Assembly (NCBI RefSeq): GCF_003946575.1
Contig: NZ_RHOP01000016.1
Span: forward strand, 1 to 64,000
Direction of reading: 5' to 3'
From: Companilactobacillus jidongensis
GTDB taxonomy: Bacteria > Bacillota > Bacilli > Lactobacillales > Lactobacillaceae
Length of the DNA: 64,000 nucleotides
This document shows positions 9,831 to 18,917 of the stretch, one piece after another. The notes beneath the pieces were generated by a model. The model was not told the origin of the DNA, made no database searches, and saw nothing but the letters and a program-made list of their open reading frames with translations. The translations under genes were made by a program, and so were the position numbers. Each line of letters begins with the position of its first letter. Positions within the stretch are counted from its first letter, which is position 1.

Positions 9831-10085
9831 TTAATCTTCTTCTTTTTTCTCTTCTTCAACTTTTTCAGCTTCTTTTTCAAGAAGGATTGAGTTAGGATCG
9901 ATTTCAATTTTGTCATCAGCAATTTCTTCGAATGCTTTACCAATAGTTCTTGGTGATTCGTACTTGCTTAATAACTCAATGTCACCATTTTCTAGTTCAT
10001 GAGCTCTCTTAGCTGCCAATACAGCTAATGAGTAACGTGAGTCCACTCTGTCCAATAACTTATCGATTGATGGATAAATAATCAT
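9831..10085 (-). CDS. rpoZ: RNA polymerase omega subunit
   Basis: Small RNA polymerase subunit that assists beta' folding. The 84-residue sequence has the omega pattern: [19 protein letters not shown] at the N-terminus, AAKRAHEL near 25-32, then an acidic, Lys/Glu-rich tail from about residue 70. It follows gmk by 4 bases, the usual gmk-rpoZ pair. Confidence 0.94.
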   Translation of the reverse strand: MIIYPSIDKLLDRVDSRYSLAVLAAKRAHELENGDIELLSKYESPRTIGKAFEEIADDKIEIDPNSILLEKEAEKVEEEKKEED

Positions 10086-10089
10086 ATTA

Positions 10090-10701
10090 TCATTCTCCTA
10101 TTATTTTTTTGTATTTGTCAATTACACGTGGCACTCTTAAGTGTTCACTTCTAATTATACCTTCAATTTTTTTGACTGCATTAGGTATTTTATCATTAAC
10201 TACAGCGTAGTCATAGTTTGACATCATTTCAATTTCTCTTTTTGCTTGTTCCATACGTTTATCAATTGTCTTAATATCATCTGTTCCGCGGTGTGTAATA
10301 CGACGACGTAAGCTAGGAAGATCAGGTGGTGTTAAAAAAACAAATACGCCATCTGGCATCTTCTCACGAACTTGCATAGCACCATTAACTTCGATTTCTA
10401 ACAAAACATCAATTCCGGCATCTAGCTTTTCATTAACATACTTCAATGGCGTTCCATAATAATGATCGACATACTTGGCATATTCAAGCATTCCATCATT
10501 TGCGATTTCTTCTTCAAACTCTTCATTTGTTCGGAAATAATAATCGACCCCATCAACTTCCCCAGGTCGCATATTACGAGTGGTCATCGAAACTGAGTAA
10601 TCAAATCTAATTGACGACTTCTTTAACATAGCTTTTCTAACAGTTCCTTTTCCCACTCCGGAAGGACCTGACAATACGATTAACATTCCCCTTGTTGACA
10701 T
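10090..10701 (-). CDS. gmk: Guanylate kinase
   Basis: Phosphorylates GMP to GDP. The P-loop is [10 protein letters not shown] near residues 11-20, followed by the GMP-binding segment [19 protein letters not shown] and [10 protein letters not shown]. Length 203 is normal. It is the first gene of the gmk-rpoZ unit and is divergent from the LexA-box ORF at 10878. A likely promoter is at 10736-10764. Confidence 0.96.
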   Translation of the reverse strand: MSTRGMLIVLSGPSGVGKGTVRKAMLKKSSIRFDYSVSMTTRNMRPGEVDGVDYYFRTNEEFEEEIANDGMLEYAKYVDHYYGTPLKYVNEKLDAGIDVLLEIEVNGAMQVREKMPDGVFVFLTPPDLPSLRRRITHRGTDDIKTIDKRMEQAKREIEMMSNYDYAVVNDKIPNAVKKIEGIIRSEHLRVPRVIDKYKKIIGE

Positions 10702-10735
10702 TTAACTATCCCTACTTATCTATATTATGATATCT

Positions 10736-10764
10736 ATAATGCAATAGATTCGTTGTGTTTTCAA
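10736..10764 (-). promoter_or_regulatory. Probable sigma-A promoter of gmk-rpoZ
   Basis: On the minus strand TTGAAA (10759-10764), a 17-bp spacer and CATTAT (10736-10741) precede gmk, with an AGGGAT ribosome site near the ATG at 10701. The -10 element is imperfect. It is about 50 bases from the divergent LexA-controlled promoter. Confidence 0.5.
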
Positions 10765-10814
10765 GACTTTGCGGCTCTAGACAGAAAAATTAATTAAGAA
10801 AAATTAAAATATAG

Positions 10815-10843
10815 TTGCTTAAACGAACAGAGGTTCGTATAAT
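10815..10843 (+). promoter_or_regulatory. LexA-controlled promoter of the 107-residue ORF
   Basis: TTGCTT (-35, 10815-10820) and a perfect TATAAT (-10, 10838-10843) are 17 bp apart. The spacer contains CGAACAGAGGTTCG (10824-10837), which fits the Gram-positive LexA/DinR box CGAAC-N4-GTTCG in every defined base and abuts the -10. LexA bound here would block RNA polymerase. The same geometry recurs at 24431-24459 on the other strand. Confidence 0.88.
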
Positions 10844-10877
10844 AGAGACACAAACAAGCGTTCGGGGGGTTCCAAAT

Positions 10878-11201
10878 ATGCAAGTAAAACAATCACATCT
10901 CAACAACACAATAGCCAAAACCATTATTACTAATACCGCCACATTTATCGACAGAAATTTTGATTTCAAACTAGGTGAAGTTAATACCCACCTCAAGCAA
11001 ATGCCTCTTAAGCAACTCGATATCTTTGCCAATCAGAGTTTTCAAAAACAATATTCTATTATTGTAACTATGGTAAACGATGAACAGTTTCATGGCAAGC
11101 TGATTAAACGAATCAATCAAAATAAATATATTTTAAAAATCAATAATTCATTTTTCAAAATCGTTCAATTGGAACAAATCAAATCAATCAATTTAATCTA
11201 A
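10878..11201 (+). CDS. Predicted SOS-inducible small protein, possible YolD-like fold
   Basis: A 107-residue protein starting at ATG 10878, 8 bases after a G-rich ribosome site (10864-10869). A longer reading from TTG 10815 is excluded because that codon is the -35 element of the promoter. There is no signal peptide, membrane segment or cysteine. The N-terminal half looks helical. The last 50 residues (from SIIVTMVND to IKSINLI) alternate like a small beta-barrel and resemble the C-terminal half of YolD-family proteins, which in Bacillus accompany SOS-linked UmuC-type polymerases. No polymerase gene is next to it here. The YolD link is inference; LexA control is seen in the sequence. Confidence 0.75.
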   Translation: MQVKQSHLNNTIAKTIITNTATFIDRNFDFKLGEVNTHLKQMPLKQLDIFANQSFQKQYSIIVTMVNDEQFHGKLIKRINQNKYILKINNSFFKIVQLEQIKSINLI

Positions 11202-12890
11202 TCTCTTCTGTTCTCCTTGAGCTAACTCAAGCAATTCTTGAGCATGTTCTTTAGTAAGATCAGTCACCTTTGTACCAGCCAGCATCAATGATATTGCATC
11301 AATTCTCTCATGATCACTAAGTAATGAAACTGAAGTTGAAGTTTTGTTCTTAGTGGTCTTTTTTTCGATTTGAAATTGACGATCACTCATAGCTGCAACT
11401 TGTGGCAAGTGTGTTATACACAACACCTGTACTGCCTGAGCAACACGATAAATTTTATCACCGATTGCTTGAGCAACACGTCCACTAACACCAGTGTCAA
11501 TTTCATCGAAAATAATCGTTTCGACATTCATCTTTTCAGCGATTATAGCTTCAAATGCTAAGATAACACGGGACAACTCACCACCAGATACAACTCTCGC
11601 TAATGGTTTGAAGTCTTCACCAGCATTAGTTTTTAGATTAAATCTAACTTGATCAATTCCCTTTTCGGTTATTGAATCTTCATCGAGTGTTTTGAATCCC
11701 ACATTGAACCTAGAATTTTTCATATACAATTCTTTTAATTGATAGTTGATCGACTTTTCCAATCCAGTCGCAACCTGATGACGTTCATCAGATAATTGCT
11801 TACCAAGTTGCACCAATTGATCTTGTGTATTTTGAATATCCTGAATCAACTTAACTTCGGTTGAATCGTCTATATCAATTTTTGATAATTCATCATGCGC
11901 ATCGATTCCAAATTGAATAACCTCATCTAATGTTGGACCATACTTTTTTTTCAAATTGTCTAATGCAATCAAACGCTTTTGAATCTCGTCCAAACGATCT
12001 TCATCGAAGTCTAATCCATCTAACTGGTCAGAAATCGTTGACATATCATCTTGTATTTGATAGTAAGCACCATTGATTGAATCATATAATTCTTTGTAAA
12101 CCTTATCGTAACCACTAATATCATCTAGCTGATCACGAGCACTTCCCAGTGCATCAACTACACCAATATTGTTCTCTGACAGTGTACGATAACTTTCTTG
12201 CAGCGCATTGCTGATTTTTTCAAAGTTAGCTAGATGATTCTTCTCTTCTTCAAGATCATCATCTTCTCCCTTTTTGATCTGCGTACTATCAATTTCTTCA
12301 GTTTGAAACTTTAACATATCAATTCTTTGAGCTAGGTTCTGTGAATCCTTTTGGATTGCACGAAGCCTGGCTCTTTTTATTTGATAATTATCAAATAATT
12401 CATGATATTGGTTTAATAATTTTTCTAATTTATCATCCGCAAACCGATCCAAAATATCAATATGATTATCTTCATCCAACAATTCTTGTTGCTGATTTTG
12501 ACCATGGATTTCAACCAAATACTTACCGATTTCTTTTAGAGTTGTAGTGTTAACCAATTCTTCATTTAAACGACAGACATTACGTCCTTTACGATTGATT
12601 TCACGTTTGATAATTATTGATTTGTCGGCATGACCAATCCCGTATTTATCAAGAATGCCAAAAACAGGACTACTTGAACTAACTTCAAATAATCCTTGGA
12701 CTTTTAAACTATCTTGACCTGTACGTATAAAGTCAACAGAAGAACGACTTCCGACTAATAAACCTAATGCATCAATAATGATTGACTTACCAGCACCGGT
12801 CTCACCGGTTAGAGCAGTCATTCCACTTTTGAAATCAATTTGTAATTCGTTAATAATAGCAAAATTATTAATTATTAATTCTTTCAGCAT
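11193..12890 (-). CDS. recN: DNA repair protein RecN
   Basis: SMC-like ATPase that acts early at double-strand breaks. Walker A GETGAGKS is at 29-36, a coiled-coil middle spans about 150-370, and the ABC signature VSGGELSRV and Walker B IIFDEIDTGVSG follow in the C-terminal third. Length 565 is typical. It is last in the folD-tlyA-recN run, 12 bases after tlyA. In B. subtilis recN is a LexA target, but no box lies immediately before it here. Its 3' end overlaps the convergent LexA-box ORF by 9 bp with no terminator between them. Confidence 0.96.
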   Translation of the reverse strand: MLKELIINNFAIINELQIDFKSGMTALTGETGAGKSIIIDALGLLVGSRSSVDFIRTGQDSLKVQGLFEVSSSSPVFGILDKYGIGHADKSIIIKREINRKGRNVCRLNEELVNTTTLKEIGKYLVEIHGQNQQQELLDEDNHIDILDRFADDKLEKLLNQYHELFDNYQIKRARLRAIQKDSQNLAQRIDMLKFQTEEIDSTQIKKGEDDDLEEEKNHLANFEKISNALQESYRTLSENNIGVVDALGSARDQLDDISGYDKVYKELYDSINGAYYQIQDDMSTISDQLDGLDFDEDRLDEIQKRLIALDNLKKKYGPTLDEVIQFGIDAHDELSKIDIDDSTEVKLIQDIQNTQDQLVQLGKQLSDERHQVATGLEKSINYQLKELYMKNSRFNVGFKTLDEDSITEKGIDQVRFNLKTNAGEDFKPLARVVSGGELSRVILAFEAIIAEKMNVETIIFDEIDTGVSGRVAQAIGDKIYRVAQAVQVLCITHLPQVAAMSDRQFQIEKKTTKNKTSTSVSLLSDHERIDAISLMLAGTKVTDLTKEHAQELLELAQGEQKRLD

Positions 12891-12902
12891 TTATATTTTC
12901 AC

Positions 12903-13736
12903 CTATTTGTTCAAACTTGAATAAGCAGCTTCCATAGTATCACTAATTGAAACATTGTCTAAGATTTCGCCTTCTCGTTCTGTTTCTGGCTTTTGGATAT
13001 GCATCAAGAATTCGATATTGCCTTCGCCACCCTTGATAGGTGAGAAATCCAAGCCCTTAACAATGAATCCAGTCTCTTTAGCAAAATCTAAAATTTTCTC
13101 AAGAACCATCTTATGCACCTTGTGATCACGAACAATTCCGTGCTTACCAACATTTTCTGGACCGGCTTCAAATTGTGGTTTGATCAAACATGCTGCTTCA
13201 GAACCAGGCAGAATAATATTGAACATTGGTGGCAGGATCAACTCTAAGGAAATGAATGAAACATCAGTCATGGCAAATTGTGGCAGACCCTCGTGAAAGT
13301 CGTCAGGCTTGCTGTAACGGAAATTAACACGCTCCATAACGACTACTCTCTCATCACTTCTAAGTTTCCAAGCAAGCTGATTATAACCAACATCCAAGGC
13401 ATATACTAACTTGGCTCCATTTTGCAAAGCTACATCAGTAAAACCACCAGTAGATGAACCGATATCCAAACAGATTTTATCCTGCAAGTCTATATTGAAT
13501 GACTCAACGGCTTTTTCCAGTTTGTATCCACCACGGCTCACATACTTACTGTGTGCACCTTGAACGACGTGAAGAATAGTCTCGGGATCAATTTTTTCAC
13601 CTGGCTTATCAAAACGTAAATTATCTTGGTTATAAACCTCTCCAGCCATAATTGAACGTTTTGCCTGTTCACGTGATTCAAATAAATTTTGTTCAACTAA
13701 TAAAACATCTACCCTTTTTTTTGCCAATCTTTTCAC
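12903..13736 (-). CDS. tlyA: TlyA family rRNA (cytidine-2'-O)-methyltransferase
   Basis: Expected to 2'-O-methylate rRNA. An N-terminal S4 RNA-binding domain (about 4-65, starting KRVDVLLVEQ) is followed by an FtsJ/RrmJ-type Rossmann domain with LDIGSSTGGFTD (about 93-104), the aspartate of ALDVGYNQL and TDVSFISLELILP. Length 277 matches the family. It starts right after ispA. In many Firmicutes argR/ahrC lies between this gene and recN; here it does not. Confidence 0.92.
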   Translation of the reverse strand: MKRLAKKRVDVLLVEQNLFESREQAKRSIMAGEVYNQDNLRFDKPGEKIDPETILHVVQGAHSKYVSRGGYKLEKAVESFNIDLQDKICLDIGSSTGGFTDVALQNGAKLVYALDVGYNQLAWKLRSDERVVVMERVNFRYSKPDDFHEGLPQFAMTDVSFISLELILPPMFNIILPGSEAACLIKPQFEAGPENVGKHGIVRDHKVHKMVLEKILDFAKETGFIVKGLDFSPIKGGEGNIEFLMHIQKPETEREGEILDNVSISDTMEAAYSSLNK

Positions 13737-14585
13737 CTAGTCCTTAAAATAATCCAAAAAACTTACCATCAAATTTTTATCGAATTTTTCTTCTTTTAAT
13801 ACTGCATTTAATGCGTCTTTAACTAAATTACGTAGTTTCTCTTCGGTTGCATCTTTACCGATTAAATTTGGAAATGTATTTTTATCAGCATCTTCTTTGC
13901 TGCCAAAATCATCCAGATCATCCTTGACTTGAAAGGCTAATCCTACACTATTTGCATACTCAACCAAATGAATAGACAAATCGTGCCCGGCACAAAAAGC
14001 GCCAATTGTAATTGCAGCTGTAATCAAATCAGCTGTTTTTTGTTTGTGTAATGTCGTTAATTCTTCTTCATTCAACTGACGGTCTTCTTTAGTGATGTCA
14101 GTCATTTGTCCGGCAACCATGCCCATCGGTCCAGCATTGTGCGACAAAATTCTGACAGCGGCCATACGCTTACTTGTATCGAGATTTGACTTAGCTATCC
14201 AGTAGAATGCTTGTGTTAATAATCCATCTCCTGCTAAAACGGCTGGACCAACACCAAATTGCTTATGGCTTGACAACTTACCGCGACGGTAATCATCATT
14301 ATCCATCTCTGGCAGGTCATCATGGATCAATGAGTATGTGTGAATCAATTCTATAGCACCAGCAATATCATAATATTCACGCAGATCTTCTAACTTAGTA
14401 CCACATGAATAAACAACCGCTAGCATCAGCATTGGTCGAACACGTTTGCCACCAGCATTAACTGAATACAGCATTGCATCCCTTAACGTAGGCTGTTTTA
14501 TTTCTGAATTAATTTTATTTGTCAAAAAATCATTAAACTCAGGCAGAACTGTTTCATGAAATTTTTGAAAATTTTTAATATCCAT
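13737..14585 (-). CDS. ispA: Polyprenyl (farnesyl) diphosphate synthase
   Basis: Condenses isopentenyl diphosphate with allylic diphosphates to make farnesyl/geranyl diphosphate for undecaprenyl and quinone precursors. Both aspartate-rich motifs are present: DDLPEMDND in the first region (about 93-101) and VKDDLDDFG in the second (about 226-234), plus GGKRVRP near residue 45. Length 282 is normal. It sits between xseB (2 bases upstream) and tlyA (adjacent). Confidence 0.94.
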   Translation of the reverse strand: MDIKNFQKFHETVLPEFNDFLTNKINSEIKQPTLRDAMLYSVNAGGKRVRPMLMLAVVYSCGTKLEDLREYYDIAGAIELIHTYSLIHDDLPEMDNDDYRRGKLSSHKQFGVGPAVLAGDGLLTQAFYWIAKSNLDTSKRMAAVRILSHNAGPMGMVAGQMTDITKEDRQLNEEELTTLHKQKTADLITAAITIGAFCAGHDLSIHLVEYANSVGLAFQVKDDLDDFGSKEDADKNTFPNLIGKDATEEKLRNLVKDALNAVLKEEKFDKNLMVSFLDYFKD

Positions 14586-14587
14586 GA

Positions 14588-14827
14588 TTATTCTTTATCC
14601 TCAGTTTTGTCATCTGTTAATTCCTCTTCCGTACCATCTGCCTGCATTATCTTGGTTACAGTGTTCTCTGCATTGTTAAGTGTTTTTTCAAGACTCTTGC
14701 TTAAAGCAACACCCTTTTTGAATTTTTCCATTGCTTCTTCCAAAGGAACATTACCAGCCTCTAGATTGGTAACTATTTCTTCTAAATCAGCTAAATTATC
14801 TTCAAAAGTTTTCTTTTTTTCAGCCAT
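14588..14827 (-). CDS. xseB: Exodeoxyribonuclease VII small subunit
   Basis: Small helical partner of XseA. The 79-residue protein starts at ATG 14827, preceded by GTGAGGAC; an in-frame GTG at 14839 is inside that site. The family pattern [19 protein letters not shown] is followed by [14 protein letters not shown]. The C-terminus is acidic. Its start lies within the xseA end, so the two subunits are coupled. Confidence 0.94.
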   Translation of the reverse strand: MAEKKKTFEDNLADLEEIVTNLEAGNVPLEEAMEKFKKGVALSKSLEKTLNNAENTVTKIMQADGTEEELTDDKTEDKE

Positions 14828-16178
14828 TATTGTCCTCACTTATATCCTTAGTCACTAAAGTAACAGTACCGTCGATAACTTTCAAATTAACTTCATCATT
14901 AATTTTATAATCACTAGTACGTTCCAATATCTTATTATTGTCATCGGTTGGAATCGCATATCCACGGCTCAATGTTTTCAGTGGGCTCAATGAATCAAGA
15001 GCTGCGACTCTGCTACCAAATGTGTTTTTTTTATTATTAATAAGTTGTCTAACCGATGTCAACATTTGCTGAGTCAAATTATTTACCGTCGTATCGTAGT
15101 AATGTAATTGATCGCGTGGTGAACTCTTTACTAATCGATTCTCTTGATCATACATAATCTGCTTAGAATTATGTATCAATCCCAACATAGTTTGACAAAG
15201 CTTATCAGTTGCTTTATCCACTCTTAGACGATAATCATCATAGATTCGTTCTGGGTGTTGCAAATAGACATTATTTGCAAAGTTTGTCACTCGATCGCGA
15301 TAACTCTGAATTATTTGATTTTGAGCGTTATACATTCGCACATTTAAATCTTGTAAGTGCAATAATACATCCCTTAAAACTGGCGTTGCCAATTCAGCTG
15401 CTGCCGTCGGTGTAGCAGCACGTAAGTCTGCTACCATATCTGCAATCGTCGTATCCGTCTCGTGTCCAACAGATGAAATAACCGGAATACTGCTAGAAAC
15501 AATTGCCTGTGCAACTATCTCTTCATTAAAAGGCCACAGATCTTCGATTGATCCGCCACCTCGACCAATGATAATCGTATCAAAATAACCTTTTTCATTG
15601 ATTCGCTTCAACTGATCAACAATTGTCTCAGCCGCACCCTCACCTTGAACCTGCGCTGGAAACAAGACAATTTGTGCAATTGGATAACGTCGCTCAACGG
15701 TCGTCATGATATCGTGAATAACAGCTCCGGATTGACTCGTAACTACCGCAATTTGTTTAGGGAATTGTGGGATTGGTTTCTTTGGCAAATCAAAAATACC
15801 TTGCTGTGCAAGTTTTTTCTTCAATTGCTCCAAAGCCAAATAAAGCGCGCCAAGCCCATCTGGTTCCATCGAGTCTACATATATCTGATACGTACCACTA
15901 GGCTCATACAGGGATATTCTACCTCGAACAAGCACCTTCATACCTTCCTCGGGCACAAACTTTACTTTACTAAAAGCAGATTTAAACATAATGGCTGATA
16001 TTTTAGCTTTATTATCTTTTAATGAAAAATATTGATGTGAATTTGGACGTGGACGATAATTAGAAATTTCGCCCATTAAATAGACGTGCCCTAAGTAAGG
16101 ATCCACGTCAAATTTTCGCTTCAAATATTGTGATAATGCTGTAACGGTTAAATACTTAGAATTATCCTTTTGATCCAT
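14820..16178 (-). CDS. xseA: Exodeoxyribonuclease VII large subunit
   Basis: Catalytic subunit of a single-strand exonuclease used in mismatch and crosslink repair. There is an N-terminal OB-fold (about 8-105), the central catalytic region with [13 protein letters not shown] and [26 protein letters not shown], then a long helical arm (about 260-390). Length 452 is usual. It overlaps folD upstream by 17 bases and xseB downstream by 8. Confidence 0.95.
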   Translation of the reverse strand: MDQKDNSKYLTVTALSQYLKRKFDVDPYLGHVYLMGEISNYRPRPNSHQYFSLKDNKAKISAIMFKSAFSKVKFVPEEGMKVLVRGRISLYEPSGTYQIYVDSMEPDGLGALYLALEQLKKKLAQQGIFDLPKKPIPQFPKQIAVVTSQSGAVIHDIMTTVERRYPIAQIVLFPAQVQGEGAAETIVDQLKRINEKGYFDTIIIGRGGGSIEDLWPFNEEIVAQAIVSSSIPVISSVGHETDTTIADMVADLRAATPTAAAELATPVLRDVLLHLQDLNVRMYNAQNQIIQSYRDRVTNFANNVYLQHPERIYDDYRLRVDKATDKLCQTMLGLIHNSKQIMYDQENRLVKSSPRDQLHYYDTTVNNLTQQMLTSVRQLINNKKNTFGSRVAALDSLSPLKTLSRGYAIPTDDNNKILERTSDYKINDEVNLKVIDGTVTLVTKDISEDNNG

Positions 16179-17028
16179 TTATTCTTTTTGCTCTTTCTTC
16201 GGCTAATACAATTGTCATATCCATTAATGAAGTAATTGTCATTGGGCCAACACCACCTGGCACAGGTGAAATCATGCCAACTTTATCTTTAACATCATCA
16301 AAGTCTACATCTCCACATAATTTGCCATTCTCATCGTGGTTCATACCGACATCGACGACCACAGCGCCTTCTTTGATATACTTGCTATCAATGAATTTAG
16401 GATCACCAATTGCTACAACTAGTACATCAGCTCTACTAGCAATTGCTGGTAGATCCTTTGTAAAAATATGTGCGATGGTAACCGTGGCATTACGTTCTAA
16501 CAACAATGCAGCAACTGGTTTACCGACAATATTGCTACGACCAATAACAACAGCGTTTTTACCCTTTAATTTAACATTGTAGTAATCCAACATTTTAATT
16601 ACTCCGTCAGCTGTCGCTGGCTTGATTGTTGAATCGCCGATCCATAAATTACCAACGTTAATTGGAGAGAAACCATCAACGTCTTTTTTGGGATCAATCG
16701 CTTGAATAACTTTTTCCTCATTTATTTGATCCGGTAAAGGTAATTGTACTATAAATCCATCTATATTATCATCATGATTTAATTCATCTATTTTATTTAG
16801 AATCTCAGTTTCAGTTACAGTTTCTTCATAATGAATCAGTTGAAAGTTAAAGCCTAATTTATCCGCACGGCGTTTCTTATTTCTTACGTATACAGAACTT
16901 GCACCATTGTTTCCAACCAATATTACCGCTAATCCTGGCGTAATATTTTGCTTTTTCAATGCCGCTACACGCTTACCCATCGATTCGTCTAATGCACTAG
17001 CTACTGCTTTTCCGTCTAATAATTTCAT
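16162..17028 (-). CDS. folD: Bifunctional methylene-THF dehydrogenase / methenyl-THF cyclohydrolase
   Basis: Interconverts 5,10-methylene- and 10-formyl-tetrahydrofolate, supplying purine synthesis and Fmt. Catalytic YVRNKKRRADKLG (Tyr and Lys near 48-54), VQLPLPDQI, the GRSNIVGKP nucleotide site and SPVPGGVGPMT are all visible. Length 288 is normal. It is the first gene after the nusB terminator, and its coding start is only 17 bases from that hairpin. Confidence 0.96.
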   Translation of the reverse strand: MKLLDGKAVASALDESMGKRVAALKKQNITPGLAVILVGNNGASSVYVRNKKRRADKLGFNFQLIHYEETVTETEILNKIDELNHDDNIDGFIVQLPLPDQINEEKVIQAIDPKKDVDGFSPINVGNLWIGDSTIKPATADGVIKMLDYYNVKLKGKNAVVIGRSNIVGKPVAALLLERNATVTIAHIFTKDLPAIASRADVLVVAIGDPKFIDSKYIKEGAVVVDVGMNHDENGKLCGDVDFDDVKDKVGMISPVPGGVGPMTITSLMDMTIVLAEERAKRINGSKG

Positions 17029-17044
17029 TTATAATTCACCATAT

Positions 17045-17070
17045 AAAAAGACTGGTCTAAAAGACCAGCC
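17045..17070 (-). terminator. Terminator after nusB
   Basis: Minus-strand stem GGCTGGTCT / AGACCAGTC with a three-T loop, then five T residues, beginning one base past the nusB stop. No space is left for a promoter before folD, so readthrough is likely to feed folD-recN. Confidence 0.85.
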
Positions 17071-17071
17071 T

Positions 17072-17479
17072 TTACCCTTCAACAAAGTTAGATAGAATTC
17101 CATTTATGAAAGCCTTTGAATCTTTGTCGCCGAACTCACCGGCTAATTCAATGGCTTCATCGATTGCAACTTTCTTTGGAACTTCAAGACTGTTTTCCAT
17201 TTCAAACAAACCGACACGTAAAATTGCACGATCAATTCGTGACAAACGTCCGACAGTCCACTTATTCTTTAAATGCTTAGAGATACTTGCATCCAATTCA
17301 TCTTGCTTTTCGATGGTTCCAGAAACTAAGAAGTTCAAATAATCAGGCACATTTTGTTCCGCTAAGTCTGACAGCTCCATTACTGACGCAATAGCTGTGT
17401 CTGGATCATCTTTAGTAGTCTCAATGGAAAAAAGAGTTTGAACAGCAAGTTCTCTTATCTTATGTCTATTTATAATCAC
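17072..17479 (-). CDS. nusB: Transcription antitermination factor NusB
   Basis: All-helical RNA-binding protein that works with NusA, NusE and NusG on rRNA operons. The 135-residue length and the RELAVQTLFSIE start, the KNKWTVGRLSRIDRAILRVG core and the AIELAGEFGDKDSKAFINGIL end are family hallmarks. It is third in efp-asp23-nusB, a normal Firmicutes order. Confidence 0.95.
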   Translation of the reverse strand: MIINRHKIRELAVQTLFSIETTKDDPDTAIASVMELSDLAEQNVPDYLNFLVSGTIEKQDELDASISKHLKNKWTVGRLSRIDRAILRVGLFEMENSLEVPKKVAIDEAIELAGEFGDKDSKAFINGILSNFVEG

Positions 17480-17484
17480 TTGTA

Positions 17485-17904
17485 TTATTCCTTTTTATCC
17501 GTTGTTACACGTTCTACTTCGCCAGATTCTTTCTTAGCGATTAAACCTACAACATGCACGTTGATTTCTTTTAGTGCTAAATCGGTCATGAATTCAAGTT
17601 GTTCAATGGCTGATTTTTGGATTTCTAATGATACTTTAGGAATTGATACGCCGTATTCTAAATAAACGAATACATCTGCAGAAATCTTATCATCATCAAA
17701 AACTACATCGACACCCTTACCATGATTGATTCTACCAAAAAGTGAATCAATTCTGTTGGAAAGAGTACCGCGCATTTCATAGACACCCTCTACTTGGTTT
17801 GTAGCAATGCCTAAGAGAATCTCGATAACTTGATGTGAGATTTCAACGTTACCTTTTACTCTTCCACTATCTTGTTGTAGAGAAACATACTTTTGTTCAG
17901 CCAT
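17485..17904 (-). CDS. Asp23/Gls24 family envelope-stress protein (YqhY type)
   Basis: A 139-residue Asp23-family protein with the typical NVEISHQVIEILLGIATNQVEGVYEM segment (split in the middle of the N-terminal half) and a VFVYLEYGVSIPKVSLEIQ core. It has no membrane segment. In B. subtilis the homologue YqhY lies between accC and nusB and is linked to acetyl-CoA carboxylase control; here it follows efp by 23 bases, without acc genes. Function is by family only. Confidence 0.85.
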   Translation of the reverse strand: MAEQKYVSLQQDSGRVKGNVEISHQVIEILLGIATNQVEGVYEMRGTLSNRIDSLFGRINHGKGVDVVFDDDKISADVFVYLEYGVSIPKVSLEIQKSAIEQLEFMTDLALKEINVHVVGLIAKKESGEVERVTTDKKE

Positions 17905-17927
17905 AAACTTATCTCCATAATCAAAAA

Positions 17928-18491
17928 TTAGTTGGCACGTGAAATATATGTACCATCTTGTGTGTTAATTGTTAGCATGTCCCCTTCGTTAACGAAGAAA
18001 GGTACTTGAACAACAACACCAGTTTCCATAGTAGCTGGTTTAGAACCACCTGACTGTGTGTCACCCTTAATTGAAGCTTCTGTAGCAGCAACTTTTAAGT
18101 CAACAGTATTAGGAAGATCTACGCCAAGTGTTTCACCACCATACATCAAAACGTTAACTTCCATGTTTTCTTTCAAATACTTCAATTGTTCTTTAATCTC
18201 TTCTTGAGGAAGTGATAATTGTTCATAAGTTGCCGTATCCATGAAGACATGGTTTGCGCCATCAGCATATAAATATTGCATCTTTTTGTTTTCAATTGTA
18301 GCTTTTTCAACTTTAGCAGTTGATCTGAAAGTCATTTCTTGAACAGCACCTGTTCTCAAGTTCTTTAACTTTGAACGAACGAAGGCACTACCCTTACCAG
18401 GTTTAACGTGTTGGAATTCAATAACACGCCAAATTCCATCTTTAACTTCGATAGTCAAACCGTTTTTAAATTCATTTACTGAAATTGACAT
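17928..18491 (-). CDS. efp: Translation elongation factor P
   Basis: Relieves ribosome stalling at polyproline. It has the three-domain, 187-residue length. The modified-loop region reads [13 protein letters not shown], with the lysine at about residue 32 as the modification site used in Firmicutes (Lys32). [18 protein letters not shown] and the C-terminal GTYISRA are family signatures. A probable weak promoter lies in the 95-base gap upstream. Confidence 0.96.
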   Translation of the reverse strand: MSISVNEFKNGLTIEVKDGIWRVIEFQHVKPGKGSAFVRSKLKNLRTGAVQEMTFRSTAKVEKATIENKKMQYLYADGANHVFMDTATYEQLSLPQEEIKEQLKYLKENMEVNVLMYGGETLGVDLPNTVDLKVAATEASIKGDTQSGGSKPATMETGVVVQVPFFVNEGDMLTINTQDGTYISRAN

Positions 18492-18585
18492 TTTTATTCT
18501 CCTCGATTGATTAATCGTTAAAAAACACTTTACATATTATCTTACCAATATTTCACTATTAATGGCAATATTTCTAGTTAATTAT

Positions 18586-18615
18586 ATAAAAAAAAGAGGA
18601 CAATGTCCTCTTTTT
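18586..18615 (-). terminator. Terminator after rpmA
   Basis: Minus-strand perfect stem GAGGACA / TGTCCTC with a one-base apex (functionally a 3-5 base loop), flanked by A- and T-runs, 17 bases past the rpmA stop. It ends the rplU-prp-rpmA unit. Confidence 0.88.
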
Positions 18616-18631
18616 AAGTAAGATATAAGAA

Positions 18632-18904
18632 TTAGTATACAGAAACTTTCTTTCTATCTTTGCCAAGTCTTTCAAACTTAACAACACCATCTTTAAGTGC
18701 GAACAATGTATCGTCGCCACCACGGCCAACGCCTTCACCAGGGTGAATTTTTGTTCCACGTTGTCTGTAGATGATTCCACCAGTTAGAACTGATTGACCA
18801 TCAGCACGTTTTGCACCTAATCTACGACCAGCTGAGTCACGGCCGTTAGAAGTTGATCCACCACCCTTATGGTGAGAGAAAAATTGTAAATTCATTTTAA
18901 GCAT
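18632..18904 (-). CDS. rpmA: 50S ribosomal protein L27 with Prp-cleaved N-terminal extension
   Basis: L27 contacts the peptidyl transferase centre with its N-terminus. The 90-residue protein starts at ATG 18904, seven bases after AAGGAGGT; an upstream ATG at 18925 lies before this ribosome site and is rejected. It carries the Firmicutes pre-sequence MLKMNLQFF followed by SHHKGGGST, the known cleavage context (after FF) for the protease Prp, whose gene is directly upstream. The rest matches L27 ([18 protein letters not shown]). Confidence 0.95.
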   Translation of the reverse strand: MLKMNLQFFSHHKGGGSTSNGRDSAGRRLGAKRADGQSVLTGGIIYRQRGTKIHPGEGVGRGGDDTLFALKDGVVKFERLGKDRKKVSVY

Positions 18905-18917
18905 GAGATTTACCTCC

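Noticed and set aside
10815-10877. N-terminal extension of the 107-residue ORF from TTG 10815
   Set aside because: This start codon is the -35 element of its own promoter, upstream of the predicted transcription start.
15645-15998. Plus-strand 117-residue ORF inside xseA
   Set aside because: Shadow of xseA with no supporting signals.
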